A stretch of DNA of 64,000 nt, taken from assembly GCA_002733575.1 (NCBI GenBank), contig NVWB01000004.1:36616-100615 (forward strand), read 5' to 3'. This document shows, in pieces, positions 36,269-45,515 of this stretch. The stretch comes from Blastopirellula sp. Lineage in GTDB: Bacteria; Planctomycetota; Planctomycetia; Pirellulales; Pirellulaceae. Each line of letters starts with the position of its first letter. The first letter of the stretch is position 1. The translations under genes and the position numbers were made by a program. The notes below the pieces were generated by a model. The model ran no database searches. It worked only from the letters and a program-made list of their open reading frames with translations, and was not told where the DNA came from.

Positions 36269-37488
36269 GTAGACTCCAAATCAACGGGGTCATCACTACT
36301 GCTAACAACCTTCGGCTTAATCCAAACCCACGGCAGCGGCAAGAACAACAGCACCACAAAGATGATTGGTTGCATGCTGGTAGCAAATGGCCAGGGGTTG
36401 GGTCTTTCTAGAATGGGTTGGCGTTCAAAGGAATCGAAACCGACAAACTCTGGGTCATTAATGCTTAACATGGCCGACCAGAATTCTGGGACAAATCCAG
36501 ATTGAGTAAATCGAACACTCCCATCGCCCATCAACACGTTTCGCCCGTTGGGGTGGATTTCTTTGAAGACATCAGGGTCGTTGGAACCTAGAATGTTGAG
36601 TGCGGCCTGGTATTCCATATCGCTCGGCTCTAGCCAAAGCGTTTCTGATTCACCGAACTCTGTGAGGAGTGCGGTGTTTGATGATCCATCGACAATATCG
36701 GCAAAGGTTCGCGTCTGCTCTTCTGACCATATGCAATCTGGCCCTACTACGGCCAAGTAGCATGTGCAGTTTTCATGTTGTTTGTCGTGATGAATAGAAG
36801 GGCACCGATACACATCGGGCATGGGATCTAACAACTTGATGTTGTTCGGCCCATTCCAAGGTTCATCGAAATCATATTTTTTATAGCGAGCCACTTCTTC
36901 TATAAACGGAAGAATCAGCACTCGCCAACTGTGCATCGGCGTGCCATCGGCATCAGCTAGGTAGGGCGGGGGAAAGGAGCCATGAATGTCGTGATAATTA
37001 TGCAGTGCAAGACCAATTTGTTTCAGGTTGTTCGTGCATTGCATCCGTCGTGCTGCTTCTCGGGCACCAGTACTTGAAGCTATTAATGCACCTGTTCCCA
37101 GCCAGAGAAAAATAAGAAAACTGATGCTGAATAACTTATTGCATTGGCTATATAATAAAAAAGCTAACGTACAAACAAAGAAAAATAATAACGCCCAGCC
37201 GAGAAAACTATAGGAAGGAGGCGATGACAAAACAAGAAACATCATTGCAATGAAAAGTGCGAACACGCAGAAGATCGAACCCATTGCATCAGGGCGTGAT
37301 ATTTTGCTATACCAAACCGTGCCCCAGAATGTCAGCACAATCAAAGCTGGCCATGTGCCCCAAGGCCCAAACAATGCCAACGAAATACCGAGCATCGCCA
37401 TCACGTACATCATATGAACAATGCGAAATTGAGTGACGGTCGGTGGCGCTAGTGGTGCTTCAACAGGCACATCAGACGATTGGCTCAT
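36265..37488 (-). CDS. Membrane-anchored DUF1559-like protein, paralogue 6 (first gene of operon)
   Basis: 407 residues, the longest member, with four to five N-terminal helices up to about residue 140. Next comes [20 protein letters not shown], which is the exact sequence style that follows the pilin helix in ordinary DUF1559 proteins. The core has [41 protein letters not shown], and [16 protein letters not shown] (H-x-G-x9-DG). The last helix ends in [11 protein letters not shown]. It opens the seven-cistron operon; the promoter must lie in 37489-37799 or nearer, but none is clear. Confidence 0.88.
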   Translation of the reverse strand: MSQSSDVPVEAPLAPPTVTQFRIVHMMYVMAMLGISLALFGPWGTWPALIVLTFWGTVWYSKISRPDAMGSIFCVFALFIAMMFLVLSSPPSYSFLGWALLFFFVCTLAFLLYSQCNKLFSISFLIFLWLGTGALIASSTGAREAARRMQCTNNLKQIGLALHNYHDIHGSFPPPYLADADGTPMHSWRVLILPFIEEVARYKKYDFDEPWNGPNNIKLLDPMPDVYRCPSIHHDKQHENCTCYLAVVGPDCIWSEEQTRTFADIVDGSSNTALLTEFGESETLWLEPSDMEYQAALNILGSNDPDVFKEIHPNGRNVLMGDGSVRFTQSGFVPEFWSAMLSINDPEFVGFDSFERQPILERPNPWPFATSMQPIIFVVLLFLPLPWVWIKPKVVSSSDDPVDLEST

Positions 37489-37799
37489 GTCGGGTGCCTC
37501 TTCAGTTTGCGCGAATGGGGAAAAGCTTTAAGTTCTATCGAATTGATATTGTTTGATGAGATACTGTTTAGGATAGAGTTCTGAACCACCAAATGCAACT
37601 AATTTGCCTATTGGTTGTTAGAGAATTTATTCAGAACTACTATCCGGTAACGGCAATTCATTCCCTGGTGTACAGATACCGCAGTTCCCACTTCGACCAA
37701 TCAAGCTGGCCAATAATTTCATCCGACAACCGCACACAATGATTGCCAGAAATCGCATCGTCCAATCAAGTCGGAAATAAAATCGATGTGAAAATGGCC
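37489..37799. other. Intergenic region upstream of the DUF1559-like operon
   Basis: It must contain the operon promoter in its left part (AT-rich 37510-37620), but no clear -35/-10 pair stands out. The right part holds a probable transposase remnant at 37658-37765. A GGAATTCATTCCC-like stretch at 37655-37667 also occurs in the repeat element at 45.5 kb. Confidence 0.45.
37658..37765 (-). pseudogene. Probable transposase N-terminal remnant (IS1182-like)
   Basis: On the minus strand 35 open codons read LDDAISGNHCVRLSDEIIGQ, then LDWSKWELRYLYTRE and a stop. The pattern of LDD, HxVRL and LDWSxWE resembles the start of IS1182/IS5-type transposases in planctomycetes, from memory. No terminal repeats or remaining coding parts are visible. 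Confidence 0.4.
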
Positions 37800-39431
37800 C
37801 TACTCTAGTTTGGAAACATCGATCACATCGACTTCTTCAAACTTGCCGGTCTGCATACTGGCTCCGCCGACCATGACTAGAGAGCTCTTTTTCCAAGGCA
37901 ACATTTGATGGAAGAATCGAGCATTGGCAAGTTTCGAGACGGTTTTCCAAGATTTACCATCTTCTGAAAGTTGCTGCAAAGTTCCATTAATGGTACTCAC
38001 ATACAAGCGGCCATCTGCTGCAATGGCCGAAGCCCCGAAGCCGACCATCCCTTTTTCGCCGACTAACGATGGACCGGATGACCATTTTTTAGTGCTAGGG
38101 TCATACACATCAACCTGAGTCGTTGGCTCTCCATCTGCTTGCATACCGCCGATGACATAAATCTTTCCTTGATACGCGGCAACTGCCAAGGCCCGTCGCT
38201 GGAAAGGGATTTCGCTCAACGACATCCATTCAAGGGTCTCGGCCGAAAGATCCAGCTTCCAACCGGTTTTATGCCAGACGTTATCTGCTTCGCCTGCCAT
38301 GCTCCAGCCACCGAGAACATAAATCGTGTTATCAAGTATCGCGGCATCAAACGACGAACGGGGCTCTGGCATGCTGGGCAAGTCAGTCCACTTATTTGTG
38401 GCAGGGTCGTACTGTTTCACAGTGGCTTGCGACCAAAGATCGTGTTCATCGCCTTCGGCATTTTTCGCGGTGAACCCGCCAATGCGGTAGATTTTGCTTC
38501 CATCGGAAATCAGAGCCAAACCTTGCAGTTTAGGCCCAACCGGCAACTCTTCCCACGCATTTGTCTTCGCATTCAATCGTAAGAACTGATCACTTTGTTC
38601 CGCGGTTGAATACGAGTGTGCCCCGCCGACATGACCGCCGTAGACATAAATGTCGTCACCCAACATGGCTCCACCAAAGCTGGTTAAAGTCAAAGGTAAA
38701 TTCGGTAAGGCGATATTGTTGTTGACAGGGATCATTGTATTTATCTTGATGGTAATGGTTGCATAGTGCCGGGTTTCGGAATAGGATTTTCCATCCTTTT
38801 TGCCCGCAGACTTTTCAATATGACGAGCCCGAATGGAATAGATGCCTGAGTCTTTGATTTCGAAGTTGACTGTTCCGCTGGAATCACTGACCGATTCTAA
38901 TTCAAAAAACTTAGGGCCGCTTCCAATGACCTCTGAACCAGAAATCGGCTTTCCTTTGAACACAACTTGAAGAGAAACCTGATTGCCCGAAACAGTAGGA
39001 ATAATATCAAAATCTGCAAGTTCTTGCGTCTTCACTTTACCCCACGACGCATGATCCGCAGCAGGTCCAGTTTTCGCATAATATTTTAATTGAAATTTGG
39101 CGTCACCCCGCTGAATGACTCCATAATTATACGAGGCAATAACTAATCCGCCAGCCTTTGGGTTACGAAGTTTGGCGGAAAGAGATTCTTCGGTTAACTG
39201 AACGTCCAGCTTTTTTACTTCAGAGTTGAGGAGAATCTGATTGACTTCAATGCCTTCAAGCCGTTTCAGTAAAGCAGGATCATCGCCCGAGGCGTCTTCT
39301 CCAAAGTGGACTTCCACAGCCTGGCCATCTTCATTGATCGAGAGCCAAACAAAATGGGCATTGGCCTGCTGTAGTGGTGCAATCAAAGCTGCAATCAATA
39401 CTAGTAGCATCATTTTTGGTAGGTAATTCAT
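37800..39431 (-). CDS. Exported DUF4198-like domain plus Kelch propeller
   Basis: The start at 39431 is supported by AAAAGGA 11 nt upstream and by the signal peptide MNYLPKMMLLVLIAALI to ANA; the frame opens earlier with TTG. The mature chain begins HFVWLS, a typical DUF4198/NikM-like start, and residues 25-240 form that beta-rich domain. From about 250 to the end are six Kelch repeats (for example YVYGGHVGGAHSYS, YRIGGFTAKNAEG, YVLGGWSMAG, YVIGGMQADG), giving a beta-propeller. DUF4198 proteins are often linked to metal uptake. It is the third gene of the operon with the pilin-like protein and lipoprotein, opposite hemP. Role in metal handling is inferred. Confidence 0.88.
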   Translation of the reverse strand: MNYLPKMMLLVLIAALIAPLQQANAHFVWLSINEDGQAVEVHFGEDASGDDPALLKRLEGIEVNQILLNSEVKKLDVQLTEESLSAKLRNPKAGGLVIASYNYGVIQRGDAKFQLKYYAKTGPAADHASWGKVKTQELADFDIIPTVSGNQVSLQVVFKGKPISGSEVIGSGPKFFELESVSDSSGTVNFEIKDSGIYSIRARHIEKSAGKKDGKSYSETRHYATITIKINTMIPVNNNIALPNLPLTLTSFGGAMLGDDIYVYGGHVGGAHSYSTAEQSDQFLRLNAKTNAWEELPVGPKLQGLALISDGSKIYRIGGFTAKNAEGDEHDLWSQATVKQYDPATNKWTDLPSMPEPRSSFDAAILDNTIYVLGGWSMAGEADNVWHKTGWKLDLSAETLEWMSLSEIPFQRRALAVAAYQGKIYVIGGMQADGEPTTQVDVYDPSTKKWSSGPSLVGEKGMVGFGASAIAADGRLYVSTINGTLQQLSEDGKSWKTVSKLANARFFHQMLPWKKSSLVMVGGASMQTGKFEEVDVIDVSKLE

Positions 39432-39473
39432 CGGTAGGTTTATCCTTTTACTCAATTTTATTGGGGGTAATAT

Positions 39474-39953
39474 TTATCGTTTAGGTCGGCTTAACAATTT
39501 AAACTGATACTGATTGGAGTCAGATTCAGAAACTTCTTCTGATAGTTTACTACGATCATTATAGATTGTAGGGATAACAACGACTTCGATCTTTCTTTTT
39601 CGGGAAGCTTTAAGGCGATCAATACTTGATTCATCATCGAGCGCAAATCCTCCATCATCGGTGGATCGGATTTCAACCCGATGCTGGCCGATTAACGGAC
39701 CATGTCGATTGTCGACTTCAAACTTTCCTTGCGTGATCACCACAGAAGTCTTAGGGCCTTGGGTATCTGCTTGAGGGATAAAATTGATCACGCCTTCAGA
39801 TAGTGGTTTGCCATCAAGGGTAACTGTGCCACTGACTGCTGCACGATCAAACTCATCTAATCGTGAGGCCGAGCATCCTTGTACTAGCGAAATGGCTCCT
39901 ACCATCAGTAGAAATGTAGACAAGCTTCTAGGTGTTGCTCGATTAATAATCAC
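39474..39953 (-). CDS. Lipoprotein with carboxypeptidase-regulatory-like fold
   Basis: The start is placed at GTG 39953 because GGGGAGG lies 6 nt upstream; the frame is open to 39968. A signal with lipobox ends SLVQGC (Cys27), so the protein is lipid-anchored. The mature part follows the planctomycete pattern [21 protein letters not shown], with [22 protein letters not shown], a beta-sandwich of carboxypeptidase-regulatory type. It overlaps the 3' end of the pilin-like gene by 11 nt, a common pairing with DUF1559 proteins. Role unknown. Confidence 0.86.
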   Translation of the reverse strand: MIINRATPRSLSTFLLMVGAISLVQGCSASRLDEFDRAAVSGTVTLDGKPLSEGVINFIPQADTQGPKTSVVITQGKFEVDNRHGPLIGQHRVEIRSTDDGGFALDDESSIDRLKASRKRKIEVVVIPTIYNDRSKLSEEVSESDSNQYQFKLLSRPKR

Positions 39954-40842
39954 TGACAACCTCCCCACTGGCGCGTGTTGCTAGTGCATCAAGAGTTAGA
40001 GAATTAATGGTGTCGGCAATAAAGTGAACCGAACCATCGGCGAATAGAAACTGAACTCCACCAGGGTGATCGCTGCGAAATGAATAGAGCCAATTGGGAT
40101 CATAAATTCCATCATCCGCAATATCTTTCGGATTGAATGTAGATTCGGTAGTGCAAGCGGTAGCACCTGGATAAGGCGATGACCACAGGGTAAACGAGTA
40201 GCGAGATTCGCCTGCACAAGCTCCCGTCCTGAACTTATAGTCAGGCAGGTTATAAGCAGTTTCGCCTACCATCAACGTGTTACTTGTTCCATCAGTAAAT
40301 GATCGAAAAGCCGTTTTAGTAGGGCTGCTATCGGTGTAAACAATGGCTCCGTTTAACACAGGGCGGGGCGCGCCAGTGTAGGCCCAATACGGATTGTAAT
40401 TCTTTGATCCGATATTGACCGCATAGTTGCCTGGAGCACGACCGGCATCGGAATCGCAACTAGGAACTGCACGTGGAATCGGCGAGGAAGGGCACAAGTA
40501 AAACGGAAGCTCTTGCCCTACCACTTCTTGATTCACGGGGTCACTATTTGTTTTAGTGAAGTCATAGAGTTTATACGCATTTGCTTGTTCGATCTGCGGC
40601 AAGATCGAGGTAAAGAAGCTACCACCACTCAATGTGCTATTGGCATTCACATTGGGAAATTGCCGATAGATGTCGTGGTAGTTGTGAGATGCCAAACCAA
40701 TCTGTTTAAGGTTATTCAGGCACTGCATCCGACGAGCAGATTCTCTCGCTTGTTGCACAGCAGGTAATAGTAGTGCGATAAGAATGCCAATAATCGCTAT
40801 GACCACCAACAGTTCGATCAGGGTAAAAGCACGGCGTTGCAT
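39943..40842 (-). CDS. DUF1559 protein with type IV pilin-like N-terminus
   Basis: The start at 40842 has GGAGGAAAG upstream and directly gives the prepilin-like leader [20 protein letters not shown]; the frame extends to 40938 without merit. The order is leader and helix (5-30), [22 protein letters not shown], the DUF1559 body, then [17 protein letters not shown] near the C-terminus. This is the standard form of the family, against which the altered operon members at 30-37 kb can be compared. The protein is probably cleaved by a prepilin peptidase and placed at the inner membrane or assembled in pseudopili. First gene of a three-gene operon. Confidence 0.94.
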   Translation of the reverse strand: MQRRAFTLIELLVVIAIIGILIALLLPAVQQARESARRMQCLNNLKQIGLASHNYHDIYRQFPNVNANSTLSGGSFFTSILPQIEQANAYKLYDFTKTNSDPVNQEVVGQELPFYLCPSSPIPRAVPSCDSDAGRAPGNYAVNIGSKNYNPYWAYTGAPRPVLNGAIVYTDSSPTKTAFRSFTDGTSNTLMVGETAYNLPDYKFRTGACAGESRYSFTLWSSPYPGATACTTESTFNPKDIADDGIYDPNWLYSFRSDHPGGVQFLFADGSVHFIADTINSLTLDALATRASGEVVSDY

Positions 40843-40943
40843 TTTCTTTCCTCCAGGAAATAGGGAATTCGGATTCGTCAGAATCTTGAAATTCGCTGGC
40901 TGGCGGAAAATGCTGGCTGGCTTTGTTCTGCTTGACAATTTAA

Positions 40944-40960
40944 TTGATACCGAGTATCAA
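40944..40960. promoter_or_regulatory. Perfect 17-bp palindrome, possible operator
   Basis: TTGATAC-CGA-GTATCAA is a perfect inverted repeat in the hemP/pilin-like divergent region, about 100 nt upstream of the pilin-like gene. It is a candidate repressor site for that operon. Regulator unknown. Confidence 0.4.
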
Positions 40961-41013
40961 TATCGATAAGTTTCCATTCTCACGATTTGGAACGAATTGT
41001 CAACGCCGAACCA

Positions 41014-41034
41014 GATTATTTTCAATAAATTATC
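41014..41034. promoter_or_regulatory. Candidate Fur-like site upstream of hemP
   Basis: GATTATTTTCAATAAATTATC is AT-rich and partly symmetric (GAT-AT.../...AT-ATC), resembling a degenerate Fur box, 46 nt before hemP. Only the resemblance and the gene context support this. Confidence 0.3.
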
Positions 41035-41079
41035 GTAACACGTTATGTGCAAATACCTTAAGAGTAGAAGAGATATACG

Positions 41080-41262
41080 ATGAACGCCTTCAATAACAAG
41101 CAATCAGAGAACTCAGACGAAGAATCTTTCGACTATCCCCGGCCTAGAATCATCAATTCCGAGGAATTAATGCAGGGAGAAGTCGAGATTCTGATCCATC
41201 ATAATGACACGATGTACCGTCTTCGTGAGACAAAAACCGGGAAGTTGATTCTGCAGAAATAG
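41080..41262 (+). CDS. hemP: HemP-like haem uptake protein
   Basis: A 60-residue protein. The C-terminal 40 residues follow the HemP/HmuP pattern: INSEELMQGEVEILIHHNDT followed by MYRLRETKTGKLILQK. These small cytoplasmic proteins accompany haem/iron uptake genes and in some bacteria promote expression of haem receptors. The N-terminal 20 residues are acidic and variable. It is divergent from the pilin-like/DUF4198-Kelch operon; no TonB receptor is in the window. The family call is good for such a short protein because the YRLR-T--GKLIL-K ending is distinctive. Confidence 0.82.
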   Translation: MNAFNNKQSENSDEESFDYPRPRIINSEELMQGEVEILIHHNDTMYRLRETKTGKLILQK

Positions 41263-41411
41263 GAAGGTATCAGATTTTTCGTTCTAAAACACGTACAGCT
41301 GCTAGCATCACGCAATTGGAATAGAGCAGCGTTATAGAATAAGATAGTATGAATTGCATCACGGACCCGCTTCGCTCACTCCCCTACCCTTTCTCAAGAC
41401 AGACATCTACC

Positions 41412-42473
41412 ATGCCACTAGGTTCCTCCCATAAGTCTACTCGAAGACAATTTCTCCAAACGAGTGCCGCCGTTGCAATTTCAGCACCGGCAATCATCAA
41501 CGCTGCCGATAAATCGGGCAACAAACCGGTCACCATTGGAACCGGCGAGCATACTTACACTTGCCATCATGGTTGGGGAAGATTGCCCAAACGCATCGAG
41601 TGGGGCGAGACCCATGGCGTTTGTGTCGACCAAGCGGGGCTTATCTACATCAAGCATCGCAGTGGGTCAAAAACGCCGATGGACTCGATAGTGGTGTTCA
41701 ATGCAAAAGGAAAATTTGTTCGTTCGTTCGGCAAAGAGTATCATGGCGGCGGCCATGGGATTGATGTTCGTGAAGAAGCAGGGCAAGAGTTTCTTTATCT
41801 CAGTGATGTAAAAAATCGCCAAGTGGTGAAGACTGATCTTTTGGGCAAACAAGTATGGAAGATGAGCTTCCCGAAAGAATCAGGGCTCTATAAAAACATC
41901 AAGCAGTTTCGTCCGACCAATGTTGCATTTGGGCCAGACGGTGGTTTTTATGTCAGCGATGGTTATGGTTCGCACTACATTCATCAATACGATAAAGACG
42001 CCAACTGGGTCCGCAGTTGGGGCGGAGCCGGCAGTGAGCCCGGCAAGATGAAAACCCCGCACAGTATTTGGCTTGATGATCGACCTGGCCGAACGCCTGC
42101 ATTAGTCGTTGCAGACAGGGCCAACGCGCGGCTGCAATACTTCACGCTCGATGGAAAACACTTGAGCTTTGTGGAAGGCCTATTCTTCCCCGCCGATATC
42201 GACACGCAAGGCGAAGTGATGCTGGTGTCTGACTTACATGCCCGACTCACTTTGCTTGATAAAGACAACAACGTCTTAACTCACCTAGGCGACGACCCCC
42301 AATGGAAAGAGGCCGTGCTGGCGAACAAGTTTGCGATGCGGCGCCAACGCAATCGCTGGCAAGCCGGAAAATTCGTCCACCCCCACGACGCCTGCTTCGA
42401 CAAGTCAGGCAATATCTTTGTGACTGAATGGGTAATTGGTGGCCGGGTTAGTATGCTGAAAAAGGTTGAGTGA
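41412..42473 (+). CDS. Tat-exported NHL-type beta-propeller protein
   Basis: The start at 41412 places a twin-arginine signal at once (STRRQFLQTSAAVAIS, cut after INAA); the earlier ATG at 41349 adds 21 unlikely residues. The mature 320 residues are a six-bladed propeller with NHL-like blades: HGVCVDQAGLIYI, FRPTNVAFGPDGGFYVSDGY, PHSIWLDDRPGRTPALVVAD, and a final HPHDACFDKSGNIFVTEW. Tat export suggests folding in the cytoplasm, perhaps with a metal. Similar planctomycete proteins are annotated as peptidylamidoglycolate-lyase-like or 6-bladed propellers. Enzyme role unproven. Confidence 0.88.
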   Translation: MPLGSSHKSTRRQFLQTSAAVAISAPAIINAADKSGNKPVTIGTGEHTYTCHHGWGRLPKRIEWGETHGVCVDQAGLIYIKHRSGSKTPMDSIVVFNAKGKFVRSFGKEYHGGGHGIDVREEAGQEFLYLSDVKNRQVVKTDLLGKQVWKMSFPKESGLYKNIKQFRPTNVAFGPDGGFYVSDGYGSHYIHQYDKDANWVRSWGGAGSEPGKMKTPHSIWLDDRPGRTPALVVADRANARLQYFTLDGKHLSFVEGLFFPADIDTQGEVMLVSDLHARLTLLDKDNNVLTHLGDDPQWKEAVLANKFAMRRQRNRWQAGKFVHPHDACFDKSGNIFVTEWVIGGRVSMLKKVE

Positions 42474-42560
42474 TTGAATTCGCAGACTTGTAGCTTATAC
42501 GTTTTGGAATAAATTCGAGCGGCAGAAAACAACCACTTGAGCTGAACTATTGCTTAAATG

Positions 42561-43325
42561 CTAATCAATGTGATGATTCCAATACGTCCCTTCTCCATCA
42601 TTAATATACGTTAGAAACATTCGGCTTTTCTCACCCCACGTGGTTCTATAAAACCACTGAGAGCCATCCGTAAAAGCGACATAATGTCCTTCTGCATCTA
42701 AATTCGCAAACGACTTTCCTGCAATCCAATCTTCAGGCGATATGTCTTCTGGCTTTGTCCAAAGAACTGGTTTGTTCACTCGTTCAATCAACATCATTGT
42801 ATTAGACAATCCGTCTTTAACATCTCTAAATCCAATCTTCTCCATCGTTGGGTCAAATGCCGTTCCTTCTCCAACAATTCCTTGAATTGTTGTATAGGGC
42901 TGCGAACCTGAGGTCTGGTAGACCTTAGGGATTTTTTTCATCACTCTTTGATTTTGTTCGCTATCCCATGGTTGATTGAAGTCGTATTGTTGATAAAGAG
43001 CGTTTTCTCCAAGATGTGGTAAGAGAATCACTCTCCACGAATGAGCAGGCTGCCCGTTCTCATCTTTAAAATAGGGAGGAGGAAAAGAAAGATGGGTATC
43101 ATGGTAATTATGTATTGCCATCATAATTGCCTTTAGCCGATCTTTCGTTTGCGGCGATCCAGCTCTGTTAGTCGATGGCTTACTGCTGGCCACTTTCTTA
43201 GTTCCAGTGCTGCTGCTCCCATTGGCACTGGTGCTAGATGAATCACCCTCAATCACGATGTCTTCACCGCAACCCATACTGAATAGCAAGCATAATCCGA
43301 CAACGAGCGTTAGTATTCGTTTCAT
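42561..43325 (-). CDS. Lipoprotein carrying a DUF1559-like core
   Basis: 254 residues; the signal ends in the lipobox LLFSMGC (Cys19), then a Ser/Thr/Lys-rich linker of about 40 residues. The core from about 60 has the same motifs as the operon at 30-37 kb: MAIHNYHDTHLSFPPPYFKD, HSWRVILLPHLGE, YDFNQPWDS, LIERVNKPVLWTKPEDI, and VAFTDGSQWFY near the end (DG kept, upstream HPGG lost). There is neither a pilin helix nor transmembrane helices, so the domain is here tethered by lipid. Transcribed alone, convergent with the propeller gene. Function unknown. Confidence 0.87.
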   Translation of the reverse strand: MKRILTLVVGLCLLFSMGCGEDIVIEGDSSSTSANGSSSTGTKKVASSKPSTNRAGSPQTKDRLKAIMMAIHNYHDTHLSFPPPYFKDENGQPAHSWRVILLPHLGENALYQQYDFNQPWDSEQNQRVMKKIPKVYQTSGSQPYTTIQGIVGEGTAFDPTMEKIGFRDVKDGLSNTMMLIERVNKPVLWTKPEDISPEDWIAGKSFANLDAEGHYVAFTDGSQWFYRTTWGEKSRMFLTYINDGEGTYWNHHID

Positions 43326-43602
43326 AGCAGGTCTCTTTTTCTGGTGATTATCTAGTAGTTTAATATGGAGTTAACTGGGCCAGAGAAGCCATCTGGTTAG
43401 CTCTATTGGTTTATTGAAATATACCCTTTATCGGGGTGATATAAAAGGGAGTTGCTGTAAATTACAGGGATTTAGTCTGCTGCTGCTTAAATCAGGCCAT
43501 ATTTCTCGCGGATCTCTGATTGTTGCACCAGGGCCGTGTAGAGACTAAATTTAAGCTTCCTGTCATTCGTCTCGCTAATTATTCCCAACCTGGAATTCAT
43601 CG

Positions 43603-45453
43603 ATGTTCAAAATAATTGCCTCGGCTTTGCTGGTTCTTTTCGTCTCATCGCAAGTCTCTGCCCATGAAGGCCCTGATCCGATTTCGCATTGGAACTTCAA
43701 CACGCGGAACATCGAAGGCAAAACCTTGAAAGCCACGTTGGGCCCTGATGCCACGATCACCGGCAATGTCAAAATGGTGCAAGATCCCCTGGGGGAATCG
43801 TTGCTGCTAAGTGGAATCGGATCGGTCTGCACCATTGCCAGTGACATTCATGCCGATGCCAAATATCTGCCGAAACAGGCCATGACCGTGGCGGCTTGGG
43901 TTTCGATTGATGCAGCGCAAGAATGGGGCGGCATAATCGGCACCATTCAAGACAACGGAAACGTCGAATCAGGCTGGGTGCTTGGTTACAACAACCAGAC
44001 ATTTACGTTTGGACTGGCATCGAAAGGGGCCGATGATGGCGATGGCCATATCACTTATCTGGCCGCGAAAACCAAATACGAACTGGGGAAAATGTACTAC
44101 GTGGTGGGCGTGTACGATGGCCAAGAGATGCAGGTTTTTGTGAATGGAAAGCTGGAAGGTTCGTCCGACATCCAATCAGGCGACATCCTCTATCCGCAGC
44201 AAGCACCGTATGTAATAGCCGCCTATCGAGACTCGAACGAGTTTCATTCGCACCAAGGTCGGTTGCGAGAAATCAGTGTCTACGATTTGGCAGCCAAAAC
44301 GGCTTGGGTCGAAGAAGAATTTCAACATAACTCGAAAGTCGCCGCATTGCCTGCGGTGGTAGAAGAAACTCCTCTCGACTTTCTGGTGACGCCCTATCTT
44401 CAATTTGTCACGCAAGAAAGCATCACGGTCATGTGGCGATCTTCGCGCAAGGCCGAAGGGAGCGTTTACTATGGGGAGACTGCCGAGTGTCCATCGGAAG
44501 TATTTGGCGATGGCGAAAACCTCATCCATGAAATCAAACTCGATGGATTGAAGCCAGAGACACAATACTTTTACCGCATTGAATCGAAAACCGCTTCAGG
44601 CGAGAAGCTGACCAGCGAAGTGGCCACTTTTCAAACTGCCGTAAAACAAGATACGCCGTATGCTTTTGCCGTGATTAGTGACACGCAGGGCAACCCAACG
44701 GTTTCCAAGCAACTGGCCGAAATGGCTTGGGCCCAGCGGCCCAGTTTTTTGTTGCACCCTGGTGATTTGGTTTCTACCGGAACCAACGACAGTCATTGGA
44801 CACAGCACTTTTTCCCCGGCATGCAGCCGCTGATTCGGCACGTGGCCTTCTTTCCGGTATTGGGCAATCACGAGCAAAACGCGAAGAACTATTTTGATTA
44901 CGTCTCGCTGCCCACGCCTGAATACTATTATCAATTCAAGTTCGGCAATACCGACTTTTTTATGATCGATACCAACCGCAATGTGCAGCCTGGCTCTGAG
45001 CAATATATTTGGCTCGATAAAAAACTGAGCGAATCAACCGCCACTTGGAAAGTGGTTTGCCATCATCACCCTCCTTATTCGTCCGACGAAAACGATTACG
45101 GCAATCTGTGGAAAACTAACAAATCAAGCCGTGGAGACACACGTGCCCGAGTGTTAACGACCTTGTATGAAAAGTACAACGTCGACGTCGTCTGGAATGG
45201 GCACATTCATTCCTACGAACGAACCTGGCCGGTGAAAGAAAACAAAGCGGTCGAACGGAACGCCCCGTTCTACATGATCACCGGCGGCGGAGGCGGCGGC
45301 CTAGAAACCCCCGGCCCATTTCGCCCTTACTTCCAAAACAACGTCCGCCGCGGCCATCACTACGTGATGGTTTACGTGAATGGGAAGACCTTGGAGCTAA
45401 AGTCGTTTACGCTGGAAGGGCGGTTGTTTGATTATTTGAAGGTTGAGAAGTGA
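43603..45453 (+). CDS. Exported purple-acid-phosphatase-like metallophosphoesterase with LamG domain
   Basis: 616 residues with a signal peptide (MFKIIASALLVLFVSSQVSA). Residues 30-230 form a LamG/concanavalin-like domain (HWNFNTRN, MTVAAWVSIDA, VNGKLEGSSD). Residues 255-350 are a fibronectin-like purple-acid-phosphatase N domain (TVMWRSSRKAEGSVYYG). The catalytic domain has the metal ligands in order: D360 (SDTQGN), D388 (GDLV), N422-H423 (GNHE), H488/H489 region (CHHHPPY), and H534/H536 (GHIHSYER). It would hydrolyse phosphate esters outside the cytoplasm. Downstream lies a repeat element. Confidence 0.93.
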   Translation: MFKIIASALLVLFVSSQVSAHEGPDPISHWNFNTRNIEGKTLKATLGPDATITGNVKMVQDPLGESLLLSGIGSVCTIASDIHADAKYLPKQAMTVAAWVSIDAAQEWGGIIGTIQDNGNVESGWVLGYNNQTFTFGLASKGADDGDGHITYLAAKTKYELGKMYYVVGVYDGQEMQVFVNGKLEGSSDIQSGDILYPQQAPYVIAAYRDSNEFHSHQGRLREISVYDLAAKTAWVEEEFQHNSKVAALPAVVEETPLDFLVTPYLQFVTQESITVMWRSSRKAEGSVYYGETAECPSEVFGDGENLIHEIKLDGLKPETQYFYRIESKTASGEKLTSEVATFQTAVKQDTPYAFAVISDTQGNPTVSKQLAEMAWAQRPSFLLHPGDLVSTGTNDSHWTQHFFPGMQPLIRHVAFFPVLGNHEQNAKNYFDYVSLPTPEYYYQFKFGNTDFFMIDTNRNVQPGSEQYIWLDKKLSESTATWKVVCHHHPPYSSDENDYGNLWKTNKSSRGDTRARVLTTLYEKYNVDVVWNGHIHSYERTWPVKENKAVERNAPFYMITGGGGGGLETPGPFRPYFQNNVRRGHHYVMVYVNGKTLELKSFTLEGRLFDYLKVEK

Positions 45454-45515
45454 TGTTTAGAGAATTTTAAATTCCATGTTTCGATTATTCACGAAAAACG
45501 TCCCTGCGTTTCCAG

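Noticed and set aside
43326..43602. Possible small RNA in the gap between the lipoprotein and the phosphoesterase
   Set aside because: Only a short GTAAATTAC self-match was seen, with no hairpin or terminator.
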